Of a DNA stretch of 64,000 bases, positions 16,545 to 24,916 are shown piece after piece. Source of the stretch: Erythrobacter ani. Lineage in GTDB: Bacteria > Pseudomonadota > Alphaproteobacteria > Sphingomonadales > Sphingomonadaceae. A program made the position numbers and the translations under genes. Numbering within the stretch: the first letter of the stretch is position 1; every line of letters starts with the position of its first letter. The DNA is taken from positions 124,001-188,000 of the forward strand of contig NZ_JAGSPB010000002.1 of NCBI RefSeq assembly GCF_019204025.1. The letters run 5' to 3'. The notes below the pieces were generated by a model, which made no database searches, was not told the DNA's origin, and saw only the letters and a program-made list of their open reading frames with translations.

Positions 16545-17648
16545 ATGAATACGCAGCAAACCCATCTGATCGCCGAGAGCGTGCCTACGGTCAGCCGCCG
16601 TGAAGGTATCGCTACGCGTGCTCAGTTTCAGACCAATGATGACAAGGATATGCTGCGTGCTGCCCGTGATCTGACGAAGGATCTCGGTGAAGCGAAGCCT
16701 GCGATTTACTGGACCGACATGCTGGTATCGGCGGGCATCGGGTATCTTGGAATGGCTATGGCGATTATGTCGGCCAATTGGGCTTTATCGATCGTTGCCG
16801 CAGTGATCGCATCGCTGGCGCTTTACCGCGCGGTTATGTTCATCCACGAATTGACACACATTCGCAAAGAGGCATTGCCGGGCTTTCGGCTGGGCTGGAA
16901 TCTGCTGGTGGGAATTCCGTTGCTCACGCCTAGCTTCATGTATGAAGGTGTGCATGTGATCCATCACAAGCGCACACAATACGGAACGGTCGAAGATCCG
17001 GAGTATCTGCCGCTAGCCCTGATGAAGCCCTGGAGTCTTCCGGTATTTGTTCTCGTGGCGCTCTTGGCACCCATCGCGCTTATCATACGGTTTGCGGTTC
17101 TGGTGCCGCTCGGTTTCTTCGTCCCAGCGGTGCGGAATTTTGTCTGGCAGCGCTTTTCTGCGCTTTCGATCAACCCCGAATTCCGCCGTAAACCGCCGAC
17201 CGGTGATTTCAGGAAACGCGTATTGTGGCAGGAAATGGCTGCGAGCCTTTGGGCCATCGCAATCCTGCTAAGCCCGCTCGTGCTCGATTGGCGACCGGTG
17301 CTGATCGCGTTTGCGATATTTTCGCTAACGGCCGTTCTCAACCAATTGCGCACATTGGTGGCTCACCTTTGGGAGAACGAAGGCGATCCGATGACCGTGA
17401 CCGCGCAGTTCCTCGACAGCGTGAACGTCCCGCCGCCGGGCCGTATTGCCGAGCTCTGGGCACCCGTTGGGCTGCGTTACCACGCGCTGCATCATCTGAT
17501 GCCATCCATGCCGTATCACGATCTTCCCGAAGCGCATCGACGCCTCAATATCGAGCTGGGCACCGGTTCAACCTATGAAGGTGCGAACCATGCAGGCATG
17601 CTTCCGCTCGTTGGCCGGATTGCTCGCAGCACGATGATCCGCCGCTAA
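16545..17648 (+). CDS. Membrane fatty acid desaturase
   Basis: 367 residues with three histidine clusters typical of the di-iron desaturase/hydroxylase family: HELTH (about residue 101), HVIHHKRTQ (about 140), and HALHHLMPSMPYHDL (about 312). Hydrophobic segments lie at about 57-95, 165-200 and 230-265. The final His box spacing (HxxHH...H) resembles acyl-lipid desaturases and carotenoid-type enzymes. Likely role is membrane lipid unsaturation; the double-bond position is not readable from sequence. Confidence 0.85.
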   Translation: MNTQQTHLIAESVPTVSRREGIATRAQFQTNDDKDMLRAARDLTKDLGEAKPAIYWTDMLVSAGIGYLGMAMAIMSANWALSIVAAVIASLALYRAVMFIHELTHIRKEALPGFRLGWNLLVGIPLLTPSFMYEGVHVIHHKRTQYGTVEDPEYLPLALMKPWSLPVFVLVALLAPIALIIRFAVLVPLGFFVPAVRNFVWQRFSALSINPEFRRKPPTGDFRKRVLWQEMAASLWAIAILLSPLVLDWRPVLIAFAIFSLTAVLNQLRTLVAHLWENEGDPMTVTAQFLDSVNVPPPGRIAELWAPVGLRYHALHHLMPSMPYHDLPEAHRRLNIELGTGSTYEGANHAGMLPLVGRIARSTMIRR

Positions 17649-17658
17649 GACTGGTCAC

Positions 17659-18195
17659 TCAATCAAGAAACTGGATCATCGCGCAGCGGCGATCCATTGG
17701 CAATCCGTCATCCGCTTCATTGGCCAGTTCTCCCGCCAGCCGCGGATGCGCGTCCAAGGCGGTGAGTTCTTCGAAGCCGAGCCTGGAGTAGAACGGAGCG
17801 TTCCACGGCAGGTCGCGAAATGTTGTCAGGGTAAGCGCGCGGAAGCCTGAATTGCGCGCGTCGATCTGTGAAGCTCTGATCAATCCGGCACCAATACCGC
17901 GGTTCTGAAACCGGGGCAGGACGTCCATCTCCCAGATGTGCAGTTCGCGCCCGAACGGTTCGCTGACGAGAAACCCCGCCATTTCCTCTCCGACATGGCT
18001 GACAAGGCAGTGGCCTTTGCCGATGAACCGGCGCAGCTCGGCAGGCTGCCACGTGTCATCCGGATCGAAATCCTCGAGACTTGGGTCGTTCAGAAACAGC
18101 TCCGCTGCGGCCCTTTCAATGGCTGGCATCGAGTCTGCATCCTGCGGCCTTGCCAGCCGGAGCGACCAATCACCGTGGTGCGTCGCCCGGCTCAT
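17659..18195 (-). CDS. GNAT family N-acetyltransferase
   Basis: 178 residues. Acetyl-CoA-binding motif A is seen as IWEMDVLPRFQNRGIGAGLIRASQIDARNSGFRALTLTTFRDLPWNAPFYSRLGFEEL, a standard GNAT core including the Q/R-x-x-G-x-G/A loop. Its start overlaps the lptG stop by 4 bases (18192-18195), so it is the last gene of the lptF-lptG unit. Substrate unknown. Confidence 0.88.
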   Translation of the reverse strand: MSRATHHGDWSLRLARPQDADSMPAIERAAAELFLNDPSLEDFDPDDTWQPAELRRFIGKGHCLVSHVGEEMAGFLVSEPFGRELHIWEMDVLPRFQNRGIGAGLIRASQIDARNSGFRALTLTTFRDLPWNAPFYSRLGFEELTALDAHPRLAGELANEADDGLPMDRRCAMIQFLD

Positions 18196-19289
18196 TCCTC
18201 CGTCCGGACCAGTACGGTTTCACCGACCAGCAAGAAAAGGAAAAACGGCGCCCACGCTGCGAGAAACGGAGGGTAGCCCCCGAAACTTCCCATCGCGAGC
18301 GCCGCGTTATCGACGACAAAATAGGCAAAGCCGAGCGCCATGCCGATCACCGCTCGCACGAACAATTGGCCCGAGCGTGCAAGTCCGAAGGCCGCGACGG
18401 AGCCGAGAAGCGGCATCAGCAATGCGGATAGCGGGCCAGAAAGGCGGTGCCACCAGTTCGCGCGCATCTCCGACGTGCGCCGACCGACGGCATCATAAGC
18501 GTCGATTGTTTCGGATAATTCCCAGAACGATTGCGCATCGGGATCCAGAGACTGGAAATCGATCTGCTCGGGGGTCAGTGTTTCGCCGACCACTACACCT
18601 GAAACCGCTTCGGTCTCTGCACCTCCGACATCGAACCGCACCGGGTTTTCGAGCAACCAGCCTGGGCCGGCGTATGTTGCACCCGTCGCGGTGATCTGTT
18701 CGCGAATAATCCCGCTTGGACCGCGCTCGTACCAGGTCACGCCGGTAAGTGTGGTCTGGTCGCCAGACCGAGACAGAGTGGCTGCGGTCAGAATATTCGT
18801 TCCATCGGTCAGGTAGATATTGGATCGCGTCCCGCTTGCCGCAGGTACCTGACCGTAATCGACCGCTTCCCATGCCTTCAATGCGGAATTGGCGCGGGTT
18901 ACGACGCGCTCGTTAAAGGCGAAGCTGAACACTGCGACGACGGCTGCGGTAAGCAGCATCGGTGCGAGAACCTGATGCGCAGACAGCCCAGCGGCCTTCA
19001 TCGCCACGACCTCGCTGTTCTGGTTTAGCGTTACCAGGGTGATGAGGGTCGCGAGCAGGACGGAGTAAGGAAGAAACCGCGATGTCAGCTGCGGAATGCG
19101 CAAGCTGGCATAGCGAATGATCTCTGCCTGCCCGTTCCCCTCCGGCGTCAGGATGTCGCCGGTTGCTGAAAGCAGGTCGAGTGCGAGGAGCACGATGACC
19201 AGCATCACGAGCACCGCAAGGATGCGGACCACGAACGTCTTTGCCATGTAAAGGGTGAGCGTGCGCGAGGGGAAGAAGTCTAGCTGCAT
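18192..19289 (-). CDS. lptG: LPS export ABC transporter permease LptG
   Basis: 365 residues. Three N-terminal TM helices (TFVVRILAVLVMLVIVLLALDLL, LPYSVLLATLITL, VLAPMLLTAAVVAVFSFAF), a periplasmic beta-jellyroll-like region about 125-260, and three C-terminal TM helices give the YjgP/YjgQ topology. The coupling segment NSEVVAMKAAGLSAHQVL that meets LptB is present. With LptF and LptB it extracts LPS from the inner membrane. It follows lptF by 18 bases. Confidence 0.93.
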   Translation of the reverse strand: MQLDFFPSRTLTLYMAKTFVVRILAVLVMLVIVLLALDLLSATGDILTPEGNGQAEIIRYASLRIPQLTSRFLPYSVLLATLITLVTLNQNSEVVAMKAAGLSAHQVLAPMLLTAAVVAVFSFAFNERVVTRANSALKAWEAVDYGQVPAASGTRSNIYLTDGTNILTAATLSRSGDQTTLTGVTWYERGPSGIIREQITATGATYAGPGWLLENPVRFDVGGAETEAVSGVVVGETLTPEQIDFQSLDPDAQSFWELSETIDAYDAVGRRTSEMRANWWHRLSGPLSALLMPLLGSVAAFGLARSGQLFVRAVIGMALGFAYFVVDNAALAMGSFGGYPPFLAAWAPFFLFLLVGETVLVRTEE

Positions 19290-19307
19290 TGGGCTTCGGA
19301 TATCCGC

Positions 19308-20552
19308 TTATTCCGCCGCAGCCAATTGCGGATCGGCATCCTCTGGCAGAGCGGTCTTGGCGCGTCTGCGGCCAAACAGCTTCGCGATTTGCCGTGATAT
19401 CTTGGCGAACATGGTTTCGAGCGCGCCGATCGCCTGCCCGCCCGGTACATAGGCGACCCGGTAATACATCCAGACGATAAGTGCCGCAAAGAGCACGAAC
19501 GGGCCCCAAAGGGCGATGATCGGATCGATGCGGCCGAGTGAGGCCACGTCTTCACCATACTGATTCACCTTGTGATAGGCGACCACCATCACGATCGACA
19601 CGAACACGCCCAGCGCGCTTGTCGATCGTTTGGGCGGAATGGCCAGCGCCACGGCGAGCAGGGGCAGCAAGAGCATCATGACGACTTCGACCAGACGGAA
19701 GTTGAACGACGCCTGGCTGGCATCGCGGATGTCCTCATCGGCATTCTCGTTCCAGCCGATCCGCAGCAGCTCCGGCAAGATGAACTCGCGCGACGCGTCG
19801 CCTCTTGACCGGAACTGCTCGATTGCCGGTAGATCGATGGGCAAATCGTGGCGACTGAATGACAGGACGCGGGGCGTATCGCTTCCCGTATCCTGGATAA
19901 TCGTGCCCTCGCTTAATCGCAGGATAATTGTGTCGGGATCATCAGTCGTGGCTAGAAAGGAGCCTTCCCGCGCGCTGATTGAGAGCACCTGATCGCTGTC
20001 ATTGGCCACCCGCGCGAAAATGCCGATCAGCCTCCTACCCTCCTCCTCGCTTTCCTCGATCCGCAGCGCCATGCGGTCCGCCAGTGTCGTGAATTCGCCG
20101 ACTTTGATCGACGCCCCGAGCGCGCCGGACCGCAGCTCGTATTCCATCTGCTCGTAATAATACCGGCTAAGCGGCTGGACGTAGAATACCAGCGCCACGT
20201 TGATCGCCACGAGAACGAGAGTGATGGCGTAGGGAACGCGCAACAATCGCCAGTAGGACAGGCCGACGGCGCGCATCGTATCGAGCTCGCTCGACGTCGC
20301 GAGTTTGCGAAAGGCCAGCAGCACTCCGAGAAGAAGCCCGAGCGGAATGGCTAGGCTGGCATATTCGGGAATCAGCGCACCCAGCATCTTGAACACTACG
20401 CTGATCGGTCCGCCTTCGACTGCGACGAATTCAAACAGGCGCAGCATCTTGTCGAGCAGGAACAGCGACGCCGCGAGCGCAAACACACCGAGCATGGGCA
20501 CGATCACCAGTCGAAAAATATACCGATCAAGACTGGGGATGGCTTTCAGCAC
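19308..20552 (-). CDS. lptF: LPS export ABC transporter permease LptF
   Basis: 414 residues with the same architecture as LptG: ELDTMRAVGLSYWRLLRVPYA is the LptB-coupling region, an extracytoplasmic domain spans about 120-270, and three TM helices close the membrane part before a basic cytoplasmic tail rich in Arg/Lys (AKISRQIAKLFGRRRAKTALPEDAD). The tail is longer than usual. First gene of lptF-lptG-GNAT. Confidence 0.93.
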   Translation of the reverse strand: MLKAIPSLDRYIFRLVIVPMLGVFALAASLFLLDKMLRLFEFVAVEGGPISVVFKMLGALIPEYASLAIPLGLLLGVLLAFRKLATSSELDTMRAVGLSYWRLLRVPYAITLVLVAINVALVFYVQPLSRYYYEQMEYELRSGALGASIKVGEFTTLADRMALRIEESEEEGRRLIGIFARVANDSDQVLSISAREGSFLATTDDPDTIILRLSEGTIIQDTGSDTPRVLSFSRHDLPIDLPAIEQFRSRGDASREFILPELLRIGWNENADEDIRDASQASFNFRLVEVVMMLLLPLLAVALAIPPKRSTSALGVFVSIVMVVAYHKVNQYGEDVASLGRIDPIIALWGPFVLFAALIVWMYYRVAYVPGGQAIGALETMFAKISRQIAKLFGRRRAKTALPEDADPQLAAAE

Positions 20553-20684
20553 GTTGGGAGATCTGCCCTTGCGTCGCTCATGTTTGTCATCCGGAAGGCC
20601 GAGATGACCGCCATTCCGTGCGTTTGCCGCCCATAGCGCGAAATGCGGGCGCGGTCATGTGCGGATTTGCGACGGGTTCCGCGC

Positions 20685-21191
20685 TCACCAGAACCGGCTG
20701 CCCGGCCCGCCTTTGAACGGGCCGGCTTCGTATTGGCTTATCCATCCACCATAAAACTGACCCGGCTGCGGAGTGATGGTTTCGCCATCGACCAAGCATT
20801 TGTCGAAAGGGTCGGGGTAGAAGGCGAGATGGTCGCGAATACCTGCGAAACTAGGCGTCGGTTCCGGATAGGACCAAGCCGCCGCTTCGATCGTTTCATC
20901 GCCAACAGTCATGTCCCAATAGCGCGCCTGACCCTTCCATTCACAGATCGATCTCCGCGCATTGGACGACAGGTGCTCCATCGCGATATCGGCCTGAGGT
21001 ACGTAGTAAGTCGGCGGGTGACTGGTTTCGAGCGTTCGCCATGCATTGGTGCTGTCGACGAGCGTGATGCCGCGGTGGACGATCTGGATACGGCGGGTCG
21101 TTGGTTCGGCAATGGCAGGGCGAGGATAGTCCCAGACGCTTTCCTGATCCGGACCGGCCGGATCGGGCTCAGGATGGTGCGCTTGCTTCAC
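20685..21191 (-). CDS. DUF427 domain protein
   Basis: 168 residues from GTG 21191, whose GTGA overlaps the clpS stop; an ATG at 21209 inside clpS is the alternative. Core: [52 protein letters not shown] ... [12 protein letters not shown], followed by [24 protein letters not shown] and a C-terminal [22 protein letters not shown]. This is the DUF427 beta-tent fold. Biochemical role unknown. Co-translated with clpS. Confidence 0.88.
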   Translation of the reverse strand: MKQAHHPEPDPAGPDQESVWDYPRPAIAEPTTRRIQIVHRGITLVDSTNAWRTLETSHPPTYYVPQADIAMEHLSSNARRSICEWKGQARYWDMTVGDETIEAAAWSYPEPTPSFAGIRDHLAFYPDPFDKCLVDGETITPQPGQFYGGWISQYEAGPFKGGPGSRFW

Positions 21192-21589
21192 GCTTTCTCG
21201 AGCGTGCATTGCAGCGGATGCTGGTTCTGACGCGCGAAATCCATGACCTGGTTCACTTTGGTTTCGGCCACTTCGTAGGGAAAGATGCCGCAGACCCCGA
21301 CGCCCTTTTGATGGACGTGCAGCATGACCTGTGTTGCTTGCTCGATATCCATCGAAAAAAACCGCTTGAGCACCATCACCACGAATTCCATCGGGGTGTA
21401 ATCGTCATTCAAAAGCAGCACTTTGTACTGGCTCGGCTTTTTTGGCTTGGTGCGCGTCTTGGTCGCAATGCCGACTTCATTATCGGTGTCGCCATCCCCG
21501 TCATTTCCTGCGTCATCCTCGCCAGCGCAAAGGGGTGCGAGCGACAGAGACGGATCGATTGGATCAAGGGTGGGGCGAGGCGTTGCCAT
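21188..21589 (-). CDS. clpS: ATP-dependent Clp protease adaptor ClpS
   Basis: 133 residues. The ClpS core [84 protein letters not shown] contains the N-degron pocket residues NDD..PMEFV. It delivers N-end-rule substrates to ClpAP. The N-terminal 45 residues are acidic and probably disordered, longer than in E. coli. An EcfG-like promoter with one relaxed base lies about 70 bp upstream. Confidence 0.95.
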   Translation of the reverse strand: MATPRPTLDPIDPSLSLAPLCAGEDDAGNDGDGDTDNEVGIATKTRTKPKKPSQYKVLLLNDDYTPMEFVVMVLKRFFSMDIEQATQVMLHVHQKGVGVCGIFPYEVAETKVNQVMDFARQNQHPLQCTLEKA

Positions 21590-21658
21590 GAGGCTCCATT
21601 ATGGGATTCGTATCGGTGATCGCAAGGGTTCGTCCATAACCATAATGCGCCTTGCCTT

Positions 21659-21683
21659 AACAAGGCGTCGCTGTGGCGGTTCC
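21659..21683 (-). promoter_or_regulatory. Possible EcfG-type promoter for clpS
   Basis: On the minus strand GGAAC (21683-21679), 16 bases, then TGTT (21662-21659). The GTT core matches and the first base of the -10 differs from the common C. Orientation and distance to the clpS start (70 bp) are suitable. Confidence 0.4.
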
Positions 21684-21710
21684 CGAGGCTGCGGATCGGC
21701 ACTGCTGCCC

Positions 21711-21753
21711 ACCAAAATTAAGGGCCGGACAGACCATATGGTCCATCCGGCCC
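21711..21753 (-). terminator. Terminator of the phasin gene
   Basis: GGGCCGGA (21722-21729) pairs with TCCGGCCC (21746-21753), with an inner GACCATATGGTC palindrome. Read on the minus strand the hairpin is followed by TTAATTTT. It sits 72 bp after the phasin stop. Confidence 0.75.
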
Positions 21754-21824
21754 AGCGCAATTAAGCGCGCTTTCGTAAACCGGGATTGGGAGAGAGAGGA
21801 GAGGCCCGGCTTAGAAATCTGTAA

Positions 21825-22655
21825 TTAGGCAGCCTTCGAGATCTTCTCGGCGGCAACGCTGACGCGGTTCGAGATCGGAGCGAACGCATCGTTGTAGAGC
21901 TTGACCCAAGCTTCGGTGCGCTTCGAGCCGTAGCCAACCACTGCGTCGAAGTTGCGACGTGCGAGTTCGCCCTGAAGCTGGAAGAGTTCGGTCGGCGACT
22001 TGACGGCGACCATCTTCTTGGCATCTTCGGTGACGGTCTCGACGACGGTCTTGCCGGTTTCAACGTTGTCGCGTGCCAGTTCCTGGGCGCCGCTGAAGAA
22101 AATCTTGCCGCTTTCGACGACAGCGTCGACGTTTTCTTTGTTGAACTGACCGAAGTCACCAGCAAATTCGCCGACATTGGCATAAGCGGTCTTCACGCGC
22201 TCTTGCACGTCAGCAGCCATTTCCTTTGCAGTCGCGGTGATGTCTTTCTTCTTTGCAGTAGCCATGATGGATTCCTTAAGTTTGGTAACGGGGTTGGTGT
22301 TCGTAGTTTTCGGAGCCGCTTTCTTGGCCGGTGCCTTTTTGGCGACAGGCTTTTTGGCGGGAGTTTTCTTTGCAGCTGCTTTGGCTGGTGCCTTCTTGGC
22401 AGCGACCTTTTTGGCCGGCGCCTTTTTAGCGACGGGCTTGGCAGCGGCTTTCTTTACCGGTGCTTTCTTCGCAGGTGCCTTTTTGGCCGGAGCGGCAACC
22501 GCCTTCTTGACGGTCTCCGCTTTCGGTGCCGGCTTCGGACCGCCAGCTTCAACTGCGTCTGCTACTTTGGCAGCGCTAGTGGTCTTGGCAGCCGCGTCGG
22601 CATATGCCTTCTCTGCAGCAGCATCGATCTTCGATTGAGTTTTGGCTTCAGCCAT
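21825..22655 (-). CDS. Phasin with N-terminal lysine/alanine/proline-rich (histone H1-like) region
   Basis: 276 residues. Residues 43-117 are repeats of the PAKKA/KKAPAK type, strongly basic, as in AlgP or the DNA-binding tail of PhaF. Residues 140-270 are a phasin domain (EMAADVQERVKTAYANVGEFAGDFGQFNKENVDAVVESGKIFFSGAQELARD ... VKSPTELFQLQGELARRNFD). An internal Met131 followed by ATAKKKDITATAKEMAA could give a shorter plain phasin. Phasins coat PHA granules; the basic repeat could bind DNA and tether granules to the nucleoid. It lies next to phaC, has its own terminator, and its promoter region holds an EcfG site and palindromes. Confidence 0.9.
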   Translation of the reverse strand: MAEAKTQSKIDAAAEKAYADAAAKTTSAAKVADAVEAGGPKPAPKAETVKKAVAAPAKKAPAKKAPVKKAAAKPVAKKAPAKKVAAKKAPAKAAAKKTPAKKPVAKKAPAKKAAPKTTNTNPVTKLKESIMATAKKKDITATAKEMAADVQERVKTAYANVGEFAGDFGQFNKENVDAVVESGKIFFSGAQELARDNVETGKTVVETVTEDAKKMVAVKSPTELFQLQGELARRNFDAVVGYGSKRTEAWVKLYNDAFAPISNRVSVAAEKISKAA

Positions 22656-22672
22656 GGTGTCCTCGTTTCATG

Positions 22673-22733
22673 TTGCACTGCACAAAATAGGCATTGCAGC
22701 TGCGAAGTCAAGGATTTTTTGTGCAGTGCACAA
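22673..22733. promoter_or_regulatory. Pair of TGCAGTGCA palindromes upstream of phasin (putative PHA-responsive operators)
   Basis: TTGTGCAGTGCACAA at 22719-22733 is a perfect 7-1-7 palindrome. At 22671-22685 the same motif occurs in inverted orientation with one half imperfect (TTGCACTGCACAA). The centres are 47 bp apart and both lie between the EcfG-like promoter and the phasin start. PhaR-type repressors bind TGC/GCA-rich sites near phasin genes in other Alphaproteobacteria; assignment to PhaR is inference. Confidence 0.6.
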
Positions 22734-22757
22734 TAATGGCTTTTTCTACACGATTTC

Positions 22758-22782
22758 AACGAACAAGCAACGGTGCGGTTCC
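22758..22782 (-). promoter_or_regulatory. EcfG-type promoter for phasin
   Basis: On the minus strand GGAAC (22782-22778), exactly 16 bases, then CGTT (22761-22758): a perfect consensus match pointing at phasin, about 100 bp upstream of its start. It lies in the short space between phasin and the end of phaC. Confidence 0.65.
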
Positions 22783-22807
22783 CCAAAGGGGATGCGCCAT
22801 TGAAAAA

Positions 22808-24751
22808 TTATCGCGTCATTACGTATCGTCCAGGGGCATCTTCGATCACGGTGTCGCCGCGCCCACCGGGCTTGCGCTTGCCGGTCGCCGCTACCTTCTT
22901 GTCATCTTGCTTATGCAGCCATTCGAGCCAATGTGGCCACCAGCTGCCCGGATGTTCCTCCGCGCTATCGATATATGCCTTCAAAGACGGTGCACTGCTG
23001 TCACCGACCCAATACTGGTATTTACCTGCGGCAGGGGGATTGACCACGCCGGCGATATGGCCTGATCCAGCCAGCAGGAATTCAAGCGGTCCGGAAAAGT
23101 GATCGGTGATGCGCCACACGCTTTCGGCAGGGGCGATATGATCCTCTTTACCCGCTTGCACGAAGCTTGGCGTCTCGACCTTGGTTAGATCGATCGGCGT
23201 TCCGTCAGCGGAAAGTGCGTCTGGCACGACCAGCTTGTTGTCGCGGTACAGGTCTCGCAGGTAGTCGTTGTGCCATTTCGACGGCAGGTTGGTTACATCG
23301 CCGTTCCAGTGCAGCAGGTCGAAGGCAGGGTAGTCTTCGCCGAGCAAATAATTGTTCACGACATAGTTCCAGATCAGGTCTTTGCCGCGTAGCGCATTGA
23401 ACGTGGCGGCGAGATAGCGACCGTCGAGATAGCCGTCAGGTGAAAGCTTTCCGATCATGTCTAGGTGGCCATCATCGATGAAGTGCTTGAGCTCGCCGCT
23501 CTTCTCGAAATCCACCTGCGCGGTGAAGAAGGTTGCACTTTTCACCTTGTCGGCCTCGTCCCGCCGGGCGAGTACGGCAAGCGTTGCGGCAAGCGTCGTG
23601 CCGGCGACGCAGTAGCCGATGGCGTGGACGGATGGCACCTTCAAACGACCGCGTACATGGTCGATGGCATCCATTTGAGCGCGAATGTAATCGTCCCACA
23701 CGACGTCGCCCATGCTGGCATCTGCGGATTTCCAGCTGACCACGAATATCGTCAGGCCCTGGTCGACCGCCCATTTTATGAAGCTTTTCTTTGGCGTCAG
23801 GTCGAGGATGTAGAACCGGTTGATCCACGGCGGGAAAACAATGAGCGGAACCTCCAACACCTCTTTGGTCGAAGGACTGTACTGAACGAGCTGGTAAAGC
23901 GGTGTCTCGTGAACGACCTTGCCCGGCGTGGCGGCGAGATTTTCGCCGAGAGTAAACGCATCGGGATCGGTATGGGTCAGCTGGCCGCGCTTCAGATCGT
24001 TGATCAGGTGCTGCATCCCGCGAACGAGGTTCTGGCCGCGCGTTTCCACGGTCCGCTTCATCACCACAGGATTGGTCAGCAGGTAATTATCGGGGCTCAT
24101 CGCCTCTGAAAGTGCGCTCACGGCGAAATCGAGCTGCTTGCGCTTCTCCTTGTCGAGCCCCTTCATCGAATTCACCGCCTGGCGGAAATACTCGGTGAGC
24201 ATCAGATAAGTCTGGTGTAGCAATGCGAACGCAGGGTGCTCTCGCCATGCCGGATCGGCGAACCGGCGATCCTTGATTGGCAGGGCCGGGCCTGCATCGT
24301 CGCCCGACGCAGAGCCCTTCGCCGCTGACGTCATGAAGCGTTCGAAGACGCCTTTCCAGAGCGCGAGTGAATCCTGGGCGAGTTTTGCCTGCGCATCGAA
24401 AACGCCTTTGGGAAACTGGTCCACCATGCTCTGCGAAATCATCAGCCATTGAGCCGGGTCCAGCAGGTTCTTTCCGTCGGTTGATTTCTCGGCGGCTTTC
24501 TTTGCCTGATAGGTCGCAAATTCGAGCCACATCTTCTGCAGTTCGCCGCTTGCTTTTGCCCAGTCGGCGAGATCGTCCGCGCCAAAGTCCCCAGGCATCA
24601 GCGATTGCAGCCCGCTGGCAGTATCCGCGCCACCAGGCGCGTCTGGCATGTTCCCCGAAAACATCTCCCGCATGGCTTCGCCCTGCATGTCGAAAAACGC
24701 GCGAAAGGCCTCGGGCCCACCAAACGGATTTGCGTTGTTGCTGTCTGCCAT
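22808..24751 (-). CDS. phaC: Class I poly(3-hydroxyalkanoate) synthase PhaC
   Basis: 647 residues. The enzyme polymerises (R)-3-hydroxyacyl-CoA into PHA. The lipase-like box GYCVAG has nucleophile C381; the other triad members are D537 (GKEDHIAP) and H565 (GSGHIAGVVNPP). The N-terminal 220 residues carry the PhaC_N domain (WREHPAFALLHQTYLMLTEYFRQAV). The C-terminus has a short Lys/Gly-rich tail. Located upstream of the phasin gene in the same orientation with 150 bp between, which holds phasin's own promoter. It is divergent from the aminotransferase. Confidence 0.96.
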   Translation of the reverse strand: MADSNNANPFGGPEAFRAFFDMQGEAMREMFSGNMPDAPGGADTASGLQSLMPGDFGADDLADWAKASGELQKMWLEFATYQAKKAAEKSTDGKNLLDPAQWLMISQSMVDQFPKGVFDAQAKLAQDSLALWKGVFERFMTSAAKGSASGDDAGPALPIKDRRFADPAWREHPAFALLHQTYLMLTEYFRQAVNSMKGLDKEKRKQLDFAVSALSEAMSPDNYLLTNPVVMKRTVETRGQNLVRGMQHLINDLKRGQLTHTDPDAFTLGENLAATPGKVVHETPLYQLVQYSPSTKEVLEVPLIVFPPWINRFYILDLTPKKSFIKWAVDQGLTIFVVSWKSADASMGDVVWDDYIRAQMDAIDHVRGRLKVPSVHAIGYCVAGTTLAATLAVLARRDEADKVKSATFFTAQVDFEKSGELKHFIDDGHLDMIGKLSPDGYLDGRYLAATFNALRGKDLIWNYVVNNYLLGEDYPAFDLLHWNGDVTNLPSKWHNDYLRDLYRDNKLVVPDALSADGTPIDLTKVETPSFVQAGKEDHIAPAESVWRITDHFSGPLEFLLAGSGHIAGVVNPPAAGKYQYWVGDSSAPSLKAYIDSAEEHPGSWWPHWLEWLHKQDDKKVAATGKRKPGGRGDTVIEDAPGRYVMTR

Positions 24752-24916
24752 GTCTCTAACTTTCCTTGCCTGCCGTTCAGTGAAGGAGGGGCCTGCTGCG
24801 TTTCGTGATTGCCGATAACTTTAGCGGAAACGCCTTCCCACATCGACAACAAATGGCCTACTGTATTTTGCAAGTCCGCTGTCATTTTGACCGGGGCGCA
24901 TCGGGGCAGGAGCACC

